Shown in pieces: positions 44,745-54,161 of a stretch of 64,000 bases of DNA. How positions within the stretch are numbered: position 1 is the first letter of the stretch; each line of letters begins with the position of its first letter. Location of the stretch: contig JAEZKZ010000030.1 in NCBI GenBank assembly GCA_023415305.1, positions 21,865-85,864 on the forward strand, read 5' to 3'. The stretch comes from Bacillota bacterium (lineage in GTDB: Bacteria; Bacillota; Clostridia; Acetivibrionales; DSM-1351). Position numbers and translations under genes: made by a program. Below the pieces are notes generated by a model. It made no database searches and had not been told where the DNA came from. It was given only the letters and a program-made list of their open reading frames with translations.

Positions 44745-47465
44745 ATGAGTGTTATGGAATCCATGTTGAATTATGCAAATTCGGAAAGCATACTAACGAA
44801 AGGCCTTACGGATAAGGAGGCAAAACACAAGCTACAGAAGCATGGCCCCAATATACTGGCCGAGAGAAAAAAAATATCGCCTTTACGGATATTATTTGAG
44901 CAATTTACTGATTTTATGGTAATAATTTTAATTATTTCAACTATTATTTCAGGCTTTATGGGCGAGATGACCGAGGCGGTCACAATTATAGCCATAGTGG
45001 TGGTTAATGCCATAATGGGCTTCGTTCAGGAATTCAAAACCGAGAAAACCATGGAAGCACTGAAGTCACTTGCAGCACCCAGTGCCAAGGTCATAAGGGA
45101 CGAACAGCTGATAAATATTCCTGCTGAAGAAATTGTCCCCGGAGATGTACTGGTAATAGAAGCTGGAGACCGTATCGCCGCCGATGCCGCAATTTTGGAA
45201 AGCAGCAGTCTTCAGGTGGATGAATCCCTTCTTACGGGAGAATCGGTTCCCGCTGAAAAAGCTGCCCTGAAAAATCATAAAGCTATTATAGATCCTTTTG
45301 ACAAAAAAACCTCTGTCTTTATGGGAACCGTTGTAACCGGCGGCAGGGGAAAGGCTGTAGTCTACGCAACAGGTATGAAAACTGAAATGGGACATATAGC
45401 GGACATGATACAGAACATTGAGGATGATGAAACTCCTCTTCAGAGAAGGCTTGCCCACCTTGGAAAGTTCATAGCCATCGGCTGCCTTCTGATATGTGCC
45501 ATAGTGTCGGTAACCGGAGTTATCAGAGGCGAAAAACTCTTTACCATGCTGCTCTCAGGAATCAGTCTAGCCGTTGCTGCCGTACCGGAGGGCCTCCCGG
45601 CAATAGTTACGATATCCCTTGCTCTGGGTGTTCAAAGAATGCTGAAAAGAAATGCTCTCATCAGAAAGTTGCCCGCGGTAGAAACTCTTGGATGTGCAAG
45701 TATAATATGTTCTGATAAGACAGGTACCCTGACAGAAAATAAAATGACTGTCAGAAAGATATATGCTTCTGGTTATCAGCTGGCGGTTACAGGTAACGGA
45801 TATAATCTGGAGGGCAGCTTCCTTGTCGACAACCGGCCCTCCGACCCGCTTAAAGTGGAAGGAATAAAGCTGGCGCTGGAGATAGGAGTATTATGTAATA
45901 ATTCGGTTATAACAAGACCTGTAGCCGAAACTACGGCACTTGGGAAAATCAAATCCATATTCTCAAAACAGGACACCTTGAAAATTTCCGGTGATCCTAC
46001 AGAAATTGCCCTGACCATTGCCGCAGCCAAGGCTGGAATAACCCGTGTCGGATTAAGTGCTGCATATGAAAGAATTGATGAGCTTCCTTTTGATTCTGAC
46101 AGAAAATGTATGTCCATTGTCTGTAAAAACAGCAAGGGAGAGGTATATGTATTTACAAAAGGTGCTCCAGACATAATAATAGACAAGTGCAACAGGATAA
46201 TGTCTGCAAAAGGAATAATTAAGCTGGATGAATTGACTCGACGTTCAATTACAAAGATAAATGACGGTATGGCCAACAATGCTTTAAGAGTAATGGGTCT
46301 AGCATTCAGAAAGCTAGAAACAGGCTCTTATAATTCAAACAAAAACATTGAAAATGATCTGGTTTTTGTAGGTTTAATGGGTATGATTGACCCGCCGAGA
46401 AAAGAGGCAGTAGATGCGGTTCAGAAATGCAAGCTGGCGGGAATCAAGCCGGTTATGATAACCGGTGACCATAAGCTGACTGCTACGGCAATAGCAAGAG
46501 AATTGAATATTTTCTGCGAGGGGGATAATGTTCTGACAGGTGCTGAGCTTGATGTCATGAGCGAAAAACAGCTTGAAGAAATGGCACCGACTGTCTCTGT
46601 ATATGCAAGAGTTTCACCGAAACACAAACTGTTGATTGTCAGAGTATTAAAAAAGCTCGGGCATATAGTTGCCATGACTGGCGACGGAGTAAATGATGCC
46701 CCGGCGGTTAAAGAAGCCGACATCGGAGTATCCATGGGTATTACCGGAACCGATGTAACAAAGGAGGCCTCCTCAATGGTACTGCTGGATGATAATTTCG
46801 CTACCATTGTTGCCGCAGTTGAAGAGGGCAGAGTAATTTACAACAACATTAGAAAATTTATAAGATATATGCTAGCCTGCAATCTTGGTGAAGTCCTGAC
46901 GATGTTTCTCGGCATGATTATGTGGCTTCCGATACCGCTTTTACCTATACAGATACTATGGGTAAATCTTGTTACAGACGGATTGCCTGCTATTGCACTG
47001 GGACTTGACCCTGCTGAAAATGACATAATGCTGAGAAAACCCCGCGGAGCCAAAGATCACATCTTTTCTCAGGGTTTACTGAAACTTATAGTATCAAGAG
47101 GAGTCTTTATCGGCCTCAGCACTCTGGGGGTATTTGTAAGTATTCTTTACTTTGTAAATAATGTTGAGCTAGCACGAACCGGAGCATTTATGACACTGGT
47201 TATGACACAGCTCATTCATGTATTCGAATGCAAATCCGAAACAAAAACAATTTATGAAATACCGTTATTAAACAACATTCCTTTGATACTTGCTGTACTT
47301 TGTTCATTGGTAATGATATTGGGAGTAGTCTATATACCTCTGTTCCAAGGAATTTTCGAGACGGTTCCTCTTGGACTTAACGAATGGCTGATCATACTTG
47401 GATTTACATTTATGGGGCCTGTGTTATCGGGACTGTTGGGAATAAATAAAAAGAAATATGCCTGA
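44745..47465 (+). CDS. Calcium-transporting P-type ATPase (type IIA, SERCA-like)
   Basis: 906 residues, about ten membrane segments. Phosphorylation site DKTGTLT, TGES in the actuator domain (LLTGESVPAEK), and the hinge MTGDGVNDAPAVKEADIG are present. Calcium-site residues match SERCA: PEGLPA in M4, NLGEV in M5 and NLVTDGLPA in M6, so both sites appear intact. It pumps Ca out of the cytoplasm. GAGGGCGAG before ATG. Follows the intron remnant with no shared promoter visible. Confidence 0.93.
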   Translation: MSVMESMLNYANSESILTKGLTDKEAKHKLQKHGPNILAERKKISPLRILFEQFTDFMVIILIISTIISGFMGEMTEAVTIIAIVVVNAIMGFVQEFKTEKTMEALKSLAAPSAKVIRDEQLINIPAEEIVPGDVLVIEAGDRIAADAAILESSSLQVDESLLTGESVPAEKAALKNHKAIIDPFDKKTSVFMGTVVTGGRGKAVVYATGMKTEMGHIADMIQNIEDDETPLQRRLAHLGKFIAIGCLLICAIVSVTGVIRGEKLFTMLLSGISLAVAAVPEGLPAIVTISLALGVQRMLKRNALIRKLPAVETLGCASIICSDKTGTLTENKMTVRKIYASGYQLAVTGNGYNLEGSFLVDNRPSDPLKVEGIKLALEIGVLCNNSVITRPVAETTALGKIKSIFSKQDTLKISGDPTEIALTIAAAKAGITRVGLSAAYERIDELPFDSDRKCMSIVCKNSKGEVYVFTKGAPDIIIDKCNRIMSAKGIIKLDELTRRSITKINDGMANNALRVMGLAFRKLETGSYNSNKNIENDLVFVGLMGMIDPPRKEAVDAVQKCKLAGIKPVMITGDHKLTATAIARELNIFCEGDNVLTGAELDVMSEKQLEEMAPTVSVYARVSPKHKLLIVRVLKKLGHIVAMTGDGVNDAPAVKEADIGVSMGITGTDVTKEASSMVLLDDNFATIVAAVEEGRVIYNNIRKFIRYMLACNLGEVLTMFLGMIMWLPIPLLPIQILWVNLVTDGLPAIALGLDPAENDIMLRKPRGAKDHIFSQGLLKLIVSRGVFIGLSTLGVFVSILYFVNNVELARTGAFMTLVMTQLIHVFECKSETKTIYEIPLLNNIPLILAVLCSLVMILGVVYIPLFQGIFETVPLGLNEWLIILGFTFMGPVLSGLLGINKKKYA

Positions 47466-48213
47466 TTCAGCAACCAGGTTCAGAAGAGCCTTATAACTGG
47501 GGCGGTAAAGGGATAATGGGAGAATTATCTACAAGTATTCAATTTGAGGAATGCAAATATAAGCAGATAGCAGAGTAAACGGGACAGCAATTTTAGCAGA
47601 TGTTTTTTAGTAGTACGCGAGTACAGCATAAAGTAACGGGAAGCACGGTAAAAAGGCTTACTGAAATTTTAGGTGAACTATAATTTCAGTAAGCCTTTTG
47701 TGTGCAACAGTTAATTGATGCTGTACGGAAAGTACTACTACAATAAAACGTAACTAAAATTGCATTATGTTTACTTACCCTATTAACCTTATATGGCCGC
47801 AAAAGCACATTCAATGCACATTCAATCTTTCCCACTTGAAAACCTGTCCAAAAAACTATATAATCTTAAATTGACTAAACAGTAAATTCCATTTTTGATT
47901 GACTTACTGTTAGGGATCCCGATTAATACTTTGGTGAAAATGTTACATTTCGTTCATAGTTTATTAAAATTAATTGTGGATAATAATAAAGAATTGCTAT
48001 GCAATTCTTTCAGCATAGCTGAAATAGTCATTACAACTATGCTTTGGAATGGCTGCACCATTCTTTTAGGATAGCAGTACTATTGATTTAGGCTATTCTT
48101 TTGAGTGTATTAGCAGAGTTAATTACGGTAAAACTCCTGGATCGAAACAATTACGATATAACGTAATTGACTTGTATGTTTCTGAATGCACGAAAAAATT
48201 AGGGGGGAAAAGA
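47466..48213. other. Long intergenic region before the gliding-type ABC operon
   Basis: About 750 bases without a gene. It contains the terminator at 47651-47701, a hairpin at 47989-48010 (AAGAATTG/CAATTCTT), a hairpin GAATGG/CCATTC near 48048-48065, and degenerate direct repeats: ATTCTTTCAGCATAGC (48004-48019), ATTCTTTTAGGATAGC (48060-48075) and a shorter one at 48095-48110. No known riboswitch recognised. Confidence 0.5.
47651..47701. terminator. Strong 18-bp hairpin terminator after the Ca-ATPase
   Basis: AAAAGGCTTACTGAAATT (47651-47668) is exactly complementary to 47682-47699, with a 13-base loop. A-run and T-run at the ends make it active in both directions. It lies 185 bases beyond the ATPase stop. 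Confidence 0.8.
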
Positions 48214-49161
48214 ATGATTGAGATTCAAAATTTGACCAAAAGCTATGGTCAGATAAAGGCTGTAGACAACATCAGCTTTACAGTTGAAAAAGGTGAAGTG
48301 CTTGGTTTCCTCGGACCTAACGGTGCCGGAAAATCAACTACCATGAACATTATAACCGGTTTCATTCCTTCTACCGAGGGTTCGGTTAAGGTGAACGGAT
48401 TTGATATCATGGAAAATCCTACAGAGGTTAAAAAAAGGATAGGTTACCTGCCTGAATTGCCACCGCTGTATATGGATATGACAGTATCCGAATACCTCAG
48501 TTTCGTTGCTGACCTGAAGGATGTAAGCAAGAAACAGAAAAAGAGTCAGATGGCAGACATTATGGAGCTTGTTAAATTAACCGATGTAAGAGGAAGATTG
48601 GTAAAGAATCTTTCAAAAGGTTACAAGCAGAGAGTTGGCTTGGCTCAATCACTTTTGGGAAATCCCGAGGTTCTTATACTTGACGAACCTACGGTTGGTC
48701 TTGACCCCAAGCAGATAATTGAAATCCGTAAGCTAATAAAGGCACTTGGCAAGCAGCATACAATTATTCTGAGTTCTCACATACTGCCTGAGGTAAGTGC
48801 TGTTTGTGAGCGAGTAGTTATTATTAATAAGGGGAAAATTGCTGCTATTGATACACCTGACAACCTGTCCAAGGGCATGAACACAGTTAGTAAGCTGTCA
48901 GCTACCATTGCAGGACCAAAGGGTTCAATTGCCAATGCTATTGAGGAAATTTACGGAATCAAATATGTTGAGCCTCATATTGAGAAAGAGAAAGATTTAA
49001 CTGAATTCATTATTGAATCAGATAAGGAAATAGATATCAGAAAACCTCTATTCTTCGCTATGGCTAAAGCGGGATACCCAATTATAGAGTTGAAATCCCT
49101 TGACCTTACACTTGAAGACATATTCCTACAGTTAACAACGCAGGAAAAGGAGGTTATATAA
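48214..49161 (+). CDS. ABC transporter ATPase (GldA-like)
   Basis: 315 residues from ATG 48214 (AGGGGGG 6 bases upstream); an in-frame ATG at 48172 has no site. Walker A GPNGAGKST, signature LSKGYKQRVGLAQSL, Walker B VLILDEPTVGLDP and the switch His in LSSHIL. A C-terminal domain of about 85 residues follows. Order with the next three genes (ABC-2 permease, GldG-like, DUF4340) matches the gliding-type transporter set found in many non-gliding bacteria. Substrate unknown. Confidence 0.92.
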   Translation: MIEIQNLTKSYGQIKAVDNISFTVEKGEVLGFLGPNGAGKSTTMNIITGFIPSTEGSVKVNGFDIMENPTEVKKRIGYLPELPPLYMDMTVSEYLSFVADLKDVSKKQKKSQMADIMELVKLTDVRGRLVKNLSKGYKQRVGLAQSLLGNPEVLILDEPTVGLDPKQIIEIRKLIKALGKQHTIILSSHILPEVSAVCERVVIINKGKIAAIDTPDNLSKGMNTVSKLSATIAGPKGSIANAIEEIYGIKYVEPHIEKEKDLTEFIIESDKEIDIRKPLFFAMAKAGYPIIELKSLDLTLEDIFLQLTTQEKEVI

Positions 49162-49164
49162 GCC

Positions 49165-49869
49165 ATGCTATCCATATTTAAAAAGGAATTTAAATCATAT
49201 TTTAATTCTCCGATTGCTTATGTAATGATCGGCTTGTTTATATTTATTTCTTCAATGCTTTTTTATATAAACCTTGCTTCGTCAACGGCGGAGTATAACT
49301 TCAATCTGAATTATATGGCACTGATATTGGTACTTATAGTTCCGATATTAACGATGAAGACCCTTGCAGATGAAAGAAAGAGCGGCACCGAGGTATTACT
49401 TATCACATCGCCCGCATCACTGACAAGTATAGTTGTTGGTAAGTATTTGGCTGCTTTCGCAGTATTTCTTGTTATGACCGGTATTACTTTTATCTATCCC
49501 ATAATTCTATCAGTGCTTGGGGAACCCTCGGTTTCAGAAATCGTGGGAGGTTATATCGGCTTTATTCTATTAGGAGCGGCATTTATAGCTTTTGGTGTGT
49601 TTGCATCATCACTAACTGAAAGTCAGATAATCTCTGCAATTGTTAGTGTAGTCGGCCTTTTGGTTATGTGGCTACTTCAGGGGATAGCACCTTCACTGGG
49701 AGGTATATGGTCAAAAATTCTGAACTGGTTTTCCTTATACTCCAGAACAGAGGACTTCTTCTCAGGTATACTTTCACTGGGGCCGATTGTATACTATTTG
49801 AGTTTTTCGGCTGTATTTGTATTCCTGACAATTAGAGTAATAGAAAAAAGACGCTGGAGTAAGGGGTGA
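49165..49869 (+). CDS. ABC-2 type permease (GldF-like)
   Basis: 234 residues, six membrane segments. Begins LSIFKKEFKSYFNSPIAYVM, typical of this permease family, with MKTLADERKSGTEVLL in the first loop. It forms the membrane channel for the preceding ATPase; three bases separate the genes, and AAGGAGG lies upstream. Confidence 0.9.
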   Translation: MLSIFKKEFKSYFNSPIAYVMIGLFIFISSMLFYINLASSTAEYNFNLNYMALILVLIVPILTMKTLADERKSGTEVLLITSPASLTSIVVGKYLAAFAVFLVMTGITFIYPIILSVLGEPSVSEIVGGYIGFILLGAAFIAFGVFASSLTESQIISAIVSVVGLLVMWLLQGIAPSLGGIWSKILNWFSLYSRTEDFFSGILSLGPIVYYLSFSAVFVFLTIRVIEKRRWSKG

Positions 49870-49875
49870 TAAAAA

Positions 49876-51294
49876 GTGGGAAAATTTAAATTAGATAAAA
49901 GATCTCTTAAATACGGTTCAAATTCAATAATTTTAATTGTTGCTGTATTATTTATAGCAGTAATTGTTAACCTGCTTGTAGGTATGGGTGACATAAAGTG
50001 GGATTTGACCGCTGACAAACTTTATTCCCTGAGTGACGAAAGTAAAACTATTCTTAAGGATATAAAGAAAGATGTTACAATATACGGATTGTTTGATGAC
50101 GGTGAAATTTCAAACGGAGATGCGTATAAAGACCTGATTAATTTACTGGAACAGTACGAGAAGTTTGGAATTAAAGTAACCTATGTTGACCCTGATAAGG
50201 ACCCGGGTACAATAGCATCCTTTGATAAGGACAAGACAAAGAATATAGCTAAAGGTGACTTTGTTGTAAAGAGCGGGAACAAGGTTAAAAGGCTTGGTGC
50301 TGCAGAGTTGTACGGTGAAAACTCTCAATATGGCCGATTGTACAAAGCTGAACCATTGATAACAGGAGCAATAAAATTTGTAACATCTGATGTTACACCT
50401 GTTGCTTATTTCGTAGAAGGTCATGATGAGTATTCTATAAACAGCCATTTAACACAGATTGCAGCAGTTCTTGGAAATAATAATTTCGAAGTTAAGACAT
50501 TGTCACTGGTTACTTCTGAAAAAGTTCCTGAAGACTGTAAGCTGCTTGTTTTTGCATCACCTAAACAGGACCTTACTGAGGCTGAAATGATTAAGGTTAA
50601 TGCTTATCTTAAAGATGGTAAGGGAAGAATTGTATTCCTGTTTGACCCTGTTGAATCAGGAAGCAAATTTACAAAGTTTGAAGAGTTGCTTGCATCATAT
50701 AATATCGGTTTAAACTATGACAAAGTTAAGGAACTTGATGAACAAATGCATTTGCCACAGGATGAATATTCCCTGATTGCAAAGCTGGAGAGCAATGATG
50801 TAAACAGTTCCTTCAGCAGTTCACAAGGGTATGTTTTCATGCCTGATTCAAGAAGCATTTCAATCTTGAAAAATGACAAGGAATGGCTTAAGACCTATTC
50901 TCTCATTAAGACAACGGATAAAGCTCAGGCTTCAAGCATATTAGAACAGGGCTCAACCCAGTCAGGACCTTTTGATCTGGCTGTTGCTTCTGAAATTTCA
51001 GGAGGCAGCAAGATGCTGGTATTCGGTAATGGAATATTCCTTACAGATTCCGCATTATCAAGCCAGTATTCATCCTATTTTGCCGAGGGTGCAAACTACT
51101 TCCTGAGTACAGTGGTGAACTGGATGCAGGACAAGGATGACCAGACAACAGTTTCTTCAAAATTAGTTACTGCTAAAGCCCTTACAGTTACTGCAACTCA
51201 GGTAAAGGGAATATCAATTGTTTTATTGGGGGTTCTACCTGTTCTGATAATGGGATGTGGTTTCGTTGTTTGGTCAAGAAGGAGGCATTTATAA
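49876..51294 (+). CDS. GldG-like ABC-associated protein
   Basis: 472 residues, GTG start after GGGGTGA. One N-terminal membrane segment, an extracytoplasmic domain with DKLYSLSDESKTILKDIKKD at its start and RIVFLFDPVESG in the middle, and a C-terminal membrane segment (VLLGVLPVLIMGCGFVVW). It matches the ABC-type uncharacterised transport (PF09822) family. It probably acts outside the membrane with the permease. Confidence 0.87.
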   Translation: MGKFKLDKRSLKYGSNSIILIVAVLFIAVIVNLLVGMGDIKWDLTADKLYSLSDESKTILKDIKKDVTIYGLFDDGEISNGDAYKDLINLLEQYEKFGIKVTYVDPDKDPGTIASFDKDKTKNIAKGDFVVKSGNKVKRLGAAELYGENSQYGRLYKAEPLITGAIKFVTSDVTPVAYFVEGHDEYSINSHLTQIAAVLGNNNFEVKTLSLVTSEKVPEDCKLLVFASPKQDLTEAEMIKVNAYLKDGKGRIVFLFDPVESGSKFTKFEELLASYNIGLNYDKVKELDEQMHLPQDEYSLIAKLESNDVNSSFSSSQGYVFMPDSRSISILKNDKEWLKTYSLIKTTDKAQASSILEQGSTQSGPFDLAVASEISGGSKMLVFGNGIFLTDSALSSQYSSYFAEGANYFLSTVVNWMQDKDDQTTVSSKLVTAKALTVTATQVKGISIVLLGVLPVLIMGCGFVVWSRRRHL

Positions 51295-51297
51295 AAT

Positions 51298-52698
51298 ATG
51301 AAGTTATTTAGGAATGCTATAATTCTCGTTGTTGTATTGGGTCTTCTGGCGGGTGCATATTTTTACCTGAACAATAAAAATGCAGGCAAAGAGGATCTCA
51401 CCGAAGAGCCGCCACAAGAGGATGAAATTCTGGTTATTTCTTCAGACAGAGATAATATTAAATCTATTGAGTTCAATAACGAGAGCGGTAATTTCAAAGT
51501 TGTCAAAAAGGACAAGGACAACTGGGCCATTGAGCCTGCAATGGAGTTTCCTCTAAGTAATCAAACTGTTGAAGCAGCTGCTTTAGATTTCTCATCGGTG
51601 GTTGCAAACAAAATCATTGAGGAGAAAGCCTCGGATTTGAGCAAATATGGTCTTGATAAACCCAAGTCTTCAGTGAAAGTGGGACTATCCGATGGAACCT
51701 ATAAAGAAATTGAAGTTGGAGAAGTGACTCCTACCAGTGACGGAATTTACGTTAAGAACAAGGGTGAAGACAAGGTTTATGTTGTAGGTATGTATTATCA
51801 GAGTAAATTTAATTACAGCAGAGGCTATTTTGCTGTAAAGGATATCCTTCCAGTTGAAGCTGCCACTATAAAAAAGGTCTCTTATGAAAAAAATGGTGAG
51901 CTGCAGTTTGCTCTGGATATAAAATCCGAAGCAGAGGTTGATATTACCGAACCAATTAAGGAAAAAGCCGAGACCTCTGAAGTTGCCAAGATAACAGCTG
52001 CAGTTGTCCAATTGGCCGTAAAGGATATCGTTGACGAAAACCCTGATCTGGCAAAGTACGGTCTTGATAAGCCTGCATATGCTATTGAGTATGGAGACGA
52101 TAAAACTACTAAAAAAGTTTTATTTGGTAAAGAACTTGAAAAAGGTAAAACAGTATATGCTAAATATCCTGATGGGAAAAGTGTATTTACTGTCGATATA
52201 TCAGCCTTGAGTTTTCTTGATGTTAAGTTCAGTAACCTTGTGAGCTCCTTTGTTTTCCTGCCTAACATAGCTGATGTCAACAAGATTGAACTTACAATTG
52301 ACGGAAAGACCATTGTATCTGAAATAAATACTGTTAAAGACGATTCCAGCAAGGATACCTTCAAGGTTGACGGAAAAGATGCCAATATGAAGAATGAAAA
52401 AGACAATTCACTTTTCAGAGCTTTCTATTCGGCAATGATAGGTATAACCATGAACAAGTATGAACCGGGACTGAACCCTTCGGGAACTCCTGAGGTTACT
52501 ATAAAGTATTATATGAAACCCGATTCAAAGCCTGTAACAATAGAGTATATACCTAAGGACGAACATTACTACTATGCAATGAAGGATGGAGTATATACAA
52601 ACAGAATAGTATTGAAGTCCAAGCTTGATGAACCGGAAGGAATAAGAGAGACTTATAAGACTTTAAAAGCAGCAATTGATAAGGAAGCCGGAAAGTAA
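51298..52698 (+). CDS. DUF4340 protein of the gliding-type ABC operon
   Basis: 466 residues with an N-terminal membrane anchor (NAIILVVVLGLLAGAYFYL) and an extracytoplasmic beta-rich body. Two similar modules are visible: SDLSKYGLDKPKSSVKVGLS near 105 and PDLAKYGLDKPAYAIEYGDD near 245, the repeated DUF4340 signature. Follows the GldG-like gene by three bases. Function unknown. Lys/Asp-rich and highly charged. Confidence 0.87.
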   Translation: MKLFRNAIILVVVLGLLAGAYFYLNNKNAGKEDLTEEPPQEDEILVISSDRDNIKSIEFNNESGNFKVVKKDKDNWAIEPAMEFPLSNQTVEAAALDFSSVVANKIIEEKASDLSKYGLDKPKSSVKVGLSDGTYKEIEVGEVTPTSDGIYVKNKGEDKVYVVGMYYQSKFNYSRGYFAVKDILPVEAATIKKVSYEKNGELQFALDIKSEAEVDITEPIKEKAETSEVAKITAAVVQLAVKDIVDENPDLAKYGLDKPAYAIEYGDDKTTKKVLFGKELEKGKTVYAKYPDGKSVFTVDISALSFLDVKFSNLVSSFVFLPNIADVNKIELTIDGKTIVSEINTVKDDSSKDTFKVDGKDANMKNEKDNSLFRAFYSAMIGITMNKYEPGLNPSGTPEVTIKYYMKPDSKPVTIEYIPKDEHYYYAMKDGVYTNRIVLKSKLDEPEGIRETYKTLKAAIDKEAGK

Positions 52699-52774
52699 TA
52701 GCCGGAAACTATTTTATTGTGAATACAAGTCAATCTAGGCCGGTAAGCCAATTAAATTAAAAGTAATGTGATGG

Positions 52775-52901
52775 GCAACTCCCTCATAGAATTATACAGA
52801 GGATTATCAAATAATCCTCGGATTAACCAGAGAATAATCCATAGGGCTATCTTCTGGAACTATTAGATCCAAATATTCTATGTTGGGAGTTGCTTTTTTT
52901 G
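52775..52901 (+). promoter_or_regulatory. Riboswitch-like three-way-junction RNA with terminator before the YkvI-like gene
   Basis: Closing stem: GCAACTCCC (52775-52783) with GGGAGTTGC (52885-52893), continued by CATAGAAT (52785-52792) with ATTCTATG (52875-52882). Inside are GAGGATTAT/ATAATCCTC (52799-52819, CAA loop) and CCAGA/TCTGG (52827-52857). Seven T follow directly. The GGGAG in the 3' arm is also the best ribosome binding site for the next gene (TTG 52899). One fold therefore could stop both transcription and translation. No known class recognised. Confidence 0.65.
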
Positions 52902-53996
52902 ATAAAGGGAGAATTTGGCAATATTTTAAAAGTGGCATTTTTATATATGGCTACTATAATAGGAGCAGGTTTCGCATCAGGACAGGAGATAATTCGATTT
53001 TTTTCCATGTATTATGCCGGAGGATTTCTTGGTATTCTATTAGCCGGTCTGTTATTCTCGATTGTAGGATATGTAGTCCTCAACAAGGTATTCTCAGAAA
53101 GAATAAACAGCTACGATGAGTTTCTGTTTCCAATGACGGGGTATATTCTCGGAAGAATTATGGATTTCATAGTGATGCTGTTTATGACCTGCATAATGTG
53201 TGTTATGATCGCAGGTTTGGGAAATGTGCTGGCTGAACTGACAGGACTTGATTACAGGTATTCCGTTGCAATTAGCGCTTTGGTAACGATGATAGCCATA
53301 ATGACCAATATCAAAGGAATAGTTACAATAAATACTTTTTTATCTCCGCTGCTGATAGTAGGAATCATTTTTATAGGCTTTTATATTCTTGCTTCAAAGG
53401 ACACCTCTGTTTTCAGTATTTCCGGAAAGATAAGAATGCTTACAAACAACTGGATATTTTCGGCCATTCTATACGTCAGCTATAATACAATACTTTCAAC
53501 CGTTCTGATGACCAAAATGCTGCCTTACCTTAAATCAAACAGAGTCAGTAAATGGGGAGGAATCCTTGGAGGGGGAATGTTGTGTATTACTGCACTGGTA
53601 TTGAATTCTGCACTGTATTTCTTTTATCCCCATTCAATAGTATCTGAAATACCTGTACTCGGAATCATCCAAAACAACAGCAAGCTCCTGGCTAATATCT
53701 ATAGTGTTATTCTAATACTGGCCATGTTTACCTCTGCAGTAACCTCCGGTTTTTGTTTGAGTGAAAGGATCAGTTCAAAACTTAAAATTAATTATAGACT
53801 GATTACAGCCATACTTTGTGCAGTGGTAATACCTACCTCATCTCTGGGATTTTCAAGCCTCATTGCTACCTTGTATCCCATATTCGGATACCTTGGGCTA
53901 TTTCTGCTGTTTATAATACTATTCAATTTTATAAAAGGACGTTTTTCAAAACCCCAATTACAGACAAATACAAAGATACGAAACAAGGCAGGCTAG
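52899..53996 (+). CDS. YkvI-like membrane transporter (APC superfamily type)
   Basis: About 365 residues, ten membrane segments. The first segment carries ATIIGAGFASGQEIIRFF, the diagnostic unwound-helix motif of YkvI/BCCT-APC-like transporters. Start is uncertain: TTG 52899 has GGGAG 9 bases upstream but lies in the terminator's T-run; GTG 52932 and ATG 52947 are alternatives. No partner genes; the substrate is unknown and may be the ligand of the preceding RNA. Ends with a basic tail. Confidence 0.83.
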   Translation: MIKGEFGNILKVAFLYMATIIGAGFASGQEIIRFFSMYYAGGFLGILLAGLLFSIVGYVVLNKVFSERINSYDEFLFPMTGYILGRIMDFIVMLFMTCIMCVMIAGLGNVLAELTGLDYRYSVAISALVTMIAIMTNIKGIVTINTFLSPLLIVGIIFIGFYILASKDTSVFSISGKIRMLTNNWIFSAILYVSYNTILSTVLMTKMLPYLKSNRVSKWGGILGGGMLCITALVLNSALYFFYPHSIVSEIPVLGIIQNNSKLLANIYSVILILAMFTSAVTSGFCLSERISSKLKINYRLITAILCAVVIPTSSLGFSSLIATLYPIFGYLGLFLLFIILFNFIKGRFSKPQLQTNTKIRNKAG

Positions 53997-54161
53997 AGGA
54001 AGTGAAATATCCCTTTTGAATATGTTGGTCGGATATAGACATCAAGCGTATCTCCCGTCTTGATAGACTCATAAATAGTTATTTGATATAATGTTACTAG
54101 TTGTTTGGAAAAGATACAATAGCGGAATATACAAAAGAAAACCAGAGGTGAAATTGCAAGT

